From contig JAHWKC010000164.1 of the NCBI GenBank assembly GCA_019348095.1, positions 1-5,616 of the forward strand: 5,616 nt of DNA, written 5' to 3'. The notes below the pieces were generated by a model that had not been told where the DNA came from, did not search any database, and saw nothing but the letters and a program-made list of their open reading frames with translations. This stretch comes from Pseudomonadota bacterium. Its GTDB lineage: Bacteria > Pseudomonadota > Gammaproteobacteria > Xanthomonadales > Xanthomonadaceae. Within the stretch, counting starts at the first letter, position 1, and each line of letters opens with the position of its first letter. Of the stretch, positions 5,423 to 5,616 are shown one piece after another. Made by a program: the position numbers and the translations under genes.

Positions 5423-5616
5423 GGGCTCTTCGCCGCGGGTCGCGCGGATGAGCGCAGACGGCGCCTCCGGACGAGGCAAAGCCCCTCCCGGCGGTCAAAG
5501 GCCCTCGCCCAGCCCATCGCGGCCGTTGTCTTGCCAAACGCCGCCCCGACTCGGTCGCGCGCTTCGCGCGGGAGTTCGGCTCACAGGGCAATGATGCCCC
5601 GAGTCGTTCGCAAAAC
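5423..5616. other. 194-bp non-coding tail, no gene recognised
   Basis: No open frame here resembles a known protein, and no reading frame shows an LssY-type continuation of the DedA-PAP2 gene. A small perfect stem GCCTC/GAGGC (5463-5467 and 5473-5477) is followed by AAA rather than T, so it is not an intrinsic terminator on the plus strand. The end carries the nested inverted repeats listed separately. Confidence 0.5.
5547..5606. repeat. Nested inverted repeats, possible structured element
   Basis: An 8-bp perfect inverted repeat, CGACTCGG (5547-5554) and CCGAGTCG (5599-5606), encloses two further hairpins. One is CGCGCG/CGCGCG around CTT (5556-5570). The other is GGGCA/TGCCC with loop ATGA (5586-5599), sharing one base with the outer arm. 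Together they could fold as a three-stem junction in RNA. There is no T-tract. It may be an intergenic repeat, a terminator-like structure, or the start of something beyond the window. Confidence 0.4.

Noticed and set aside
5088..5591. Minus-strand frames across the window end
   Set aside because: Arg/Ala/Pro-rich with no family resemblance; one end overlaps the DedA-PAP2 C-terminus antisense.

Overview
The window is about two-thirds G+C (estimated by eye) and reads as ordinary chromosome from a GC-rich gammaproteobacterium, most likely Xanthomonadaceae/Lysobacteraceae (Lysobacter, Luteimonas, Xanthomonas relatives). This rests on the codon use, the protein families, and a remnant of the TTGTAGGAGC-type REP repeat common in that group and in Pseudomonas. 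No mobile element, CRISPR array, rRNA or tRNA is visible.

Layout: (1) 1-912, minus strand: the first 304 residues of an FMN-dependent alpha-hydroxy-acid oxidase/dehydrogenase, cut by the window edge. (2) 913-1346: a 434-bp gap between divergent genes, holding the upstream region of a potassium channel. (3) 1347-2219, plus: a six-TM voltage-gated K+ channel with a GFG selectivity filter and a C-terminal zinc ribbon. (4) 2220-2289: a short gap between convergent genes. (5) 2290-3129, minus: an HSDL2-like short-chain dehydrogenase, preceded 48 bp upstream by (6) 3178-3849, minus: a RIO/LPS-kinase-like small kinase. These two could be co-transcribed, but the dehydrogenase also has its own -10-like box. 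(7) 3850-3976: a divergent promoter region with a five-unit heptamer repeat and two -10-like boxes, each exactly 6 nt from a start codon, which suggests leaderless mRNAs in both directions. (8) 3977-5422, plus: a DedA-PAP2 fusion membrane protein. (9) 5423-5616: no gene recognised, with nested inverted repeats at the end.

The genes do not form one obvious pathway. Two concern the envelope or membrane (DedA-PAP2 and the channel), two are oxidoreductases, and one is a small kinase. The recurring oddity is that several enzymes keep their family scaffold while key active-site residues differ: the hydroxy-acid oxidase pocket, the PAP2 signature, the SDR serine and the kinase lysine. I see no convincing new multi-gene system. 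The best leads are the degenerate PAP2 domain, the altered FMN-enzyme pocket, and the leaderless divergent promoter with its heptamer repeat.
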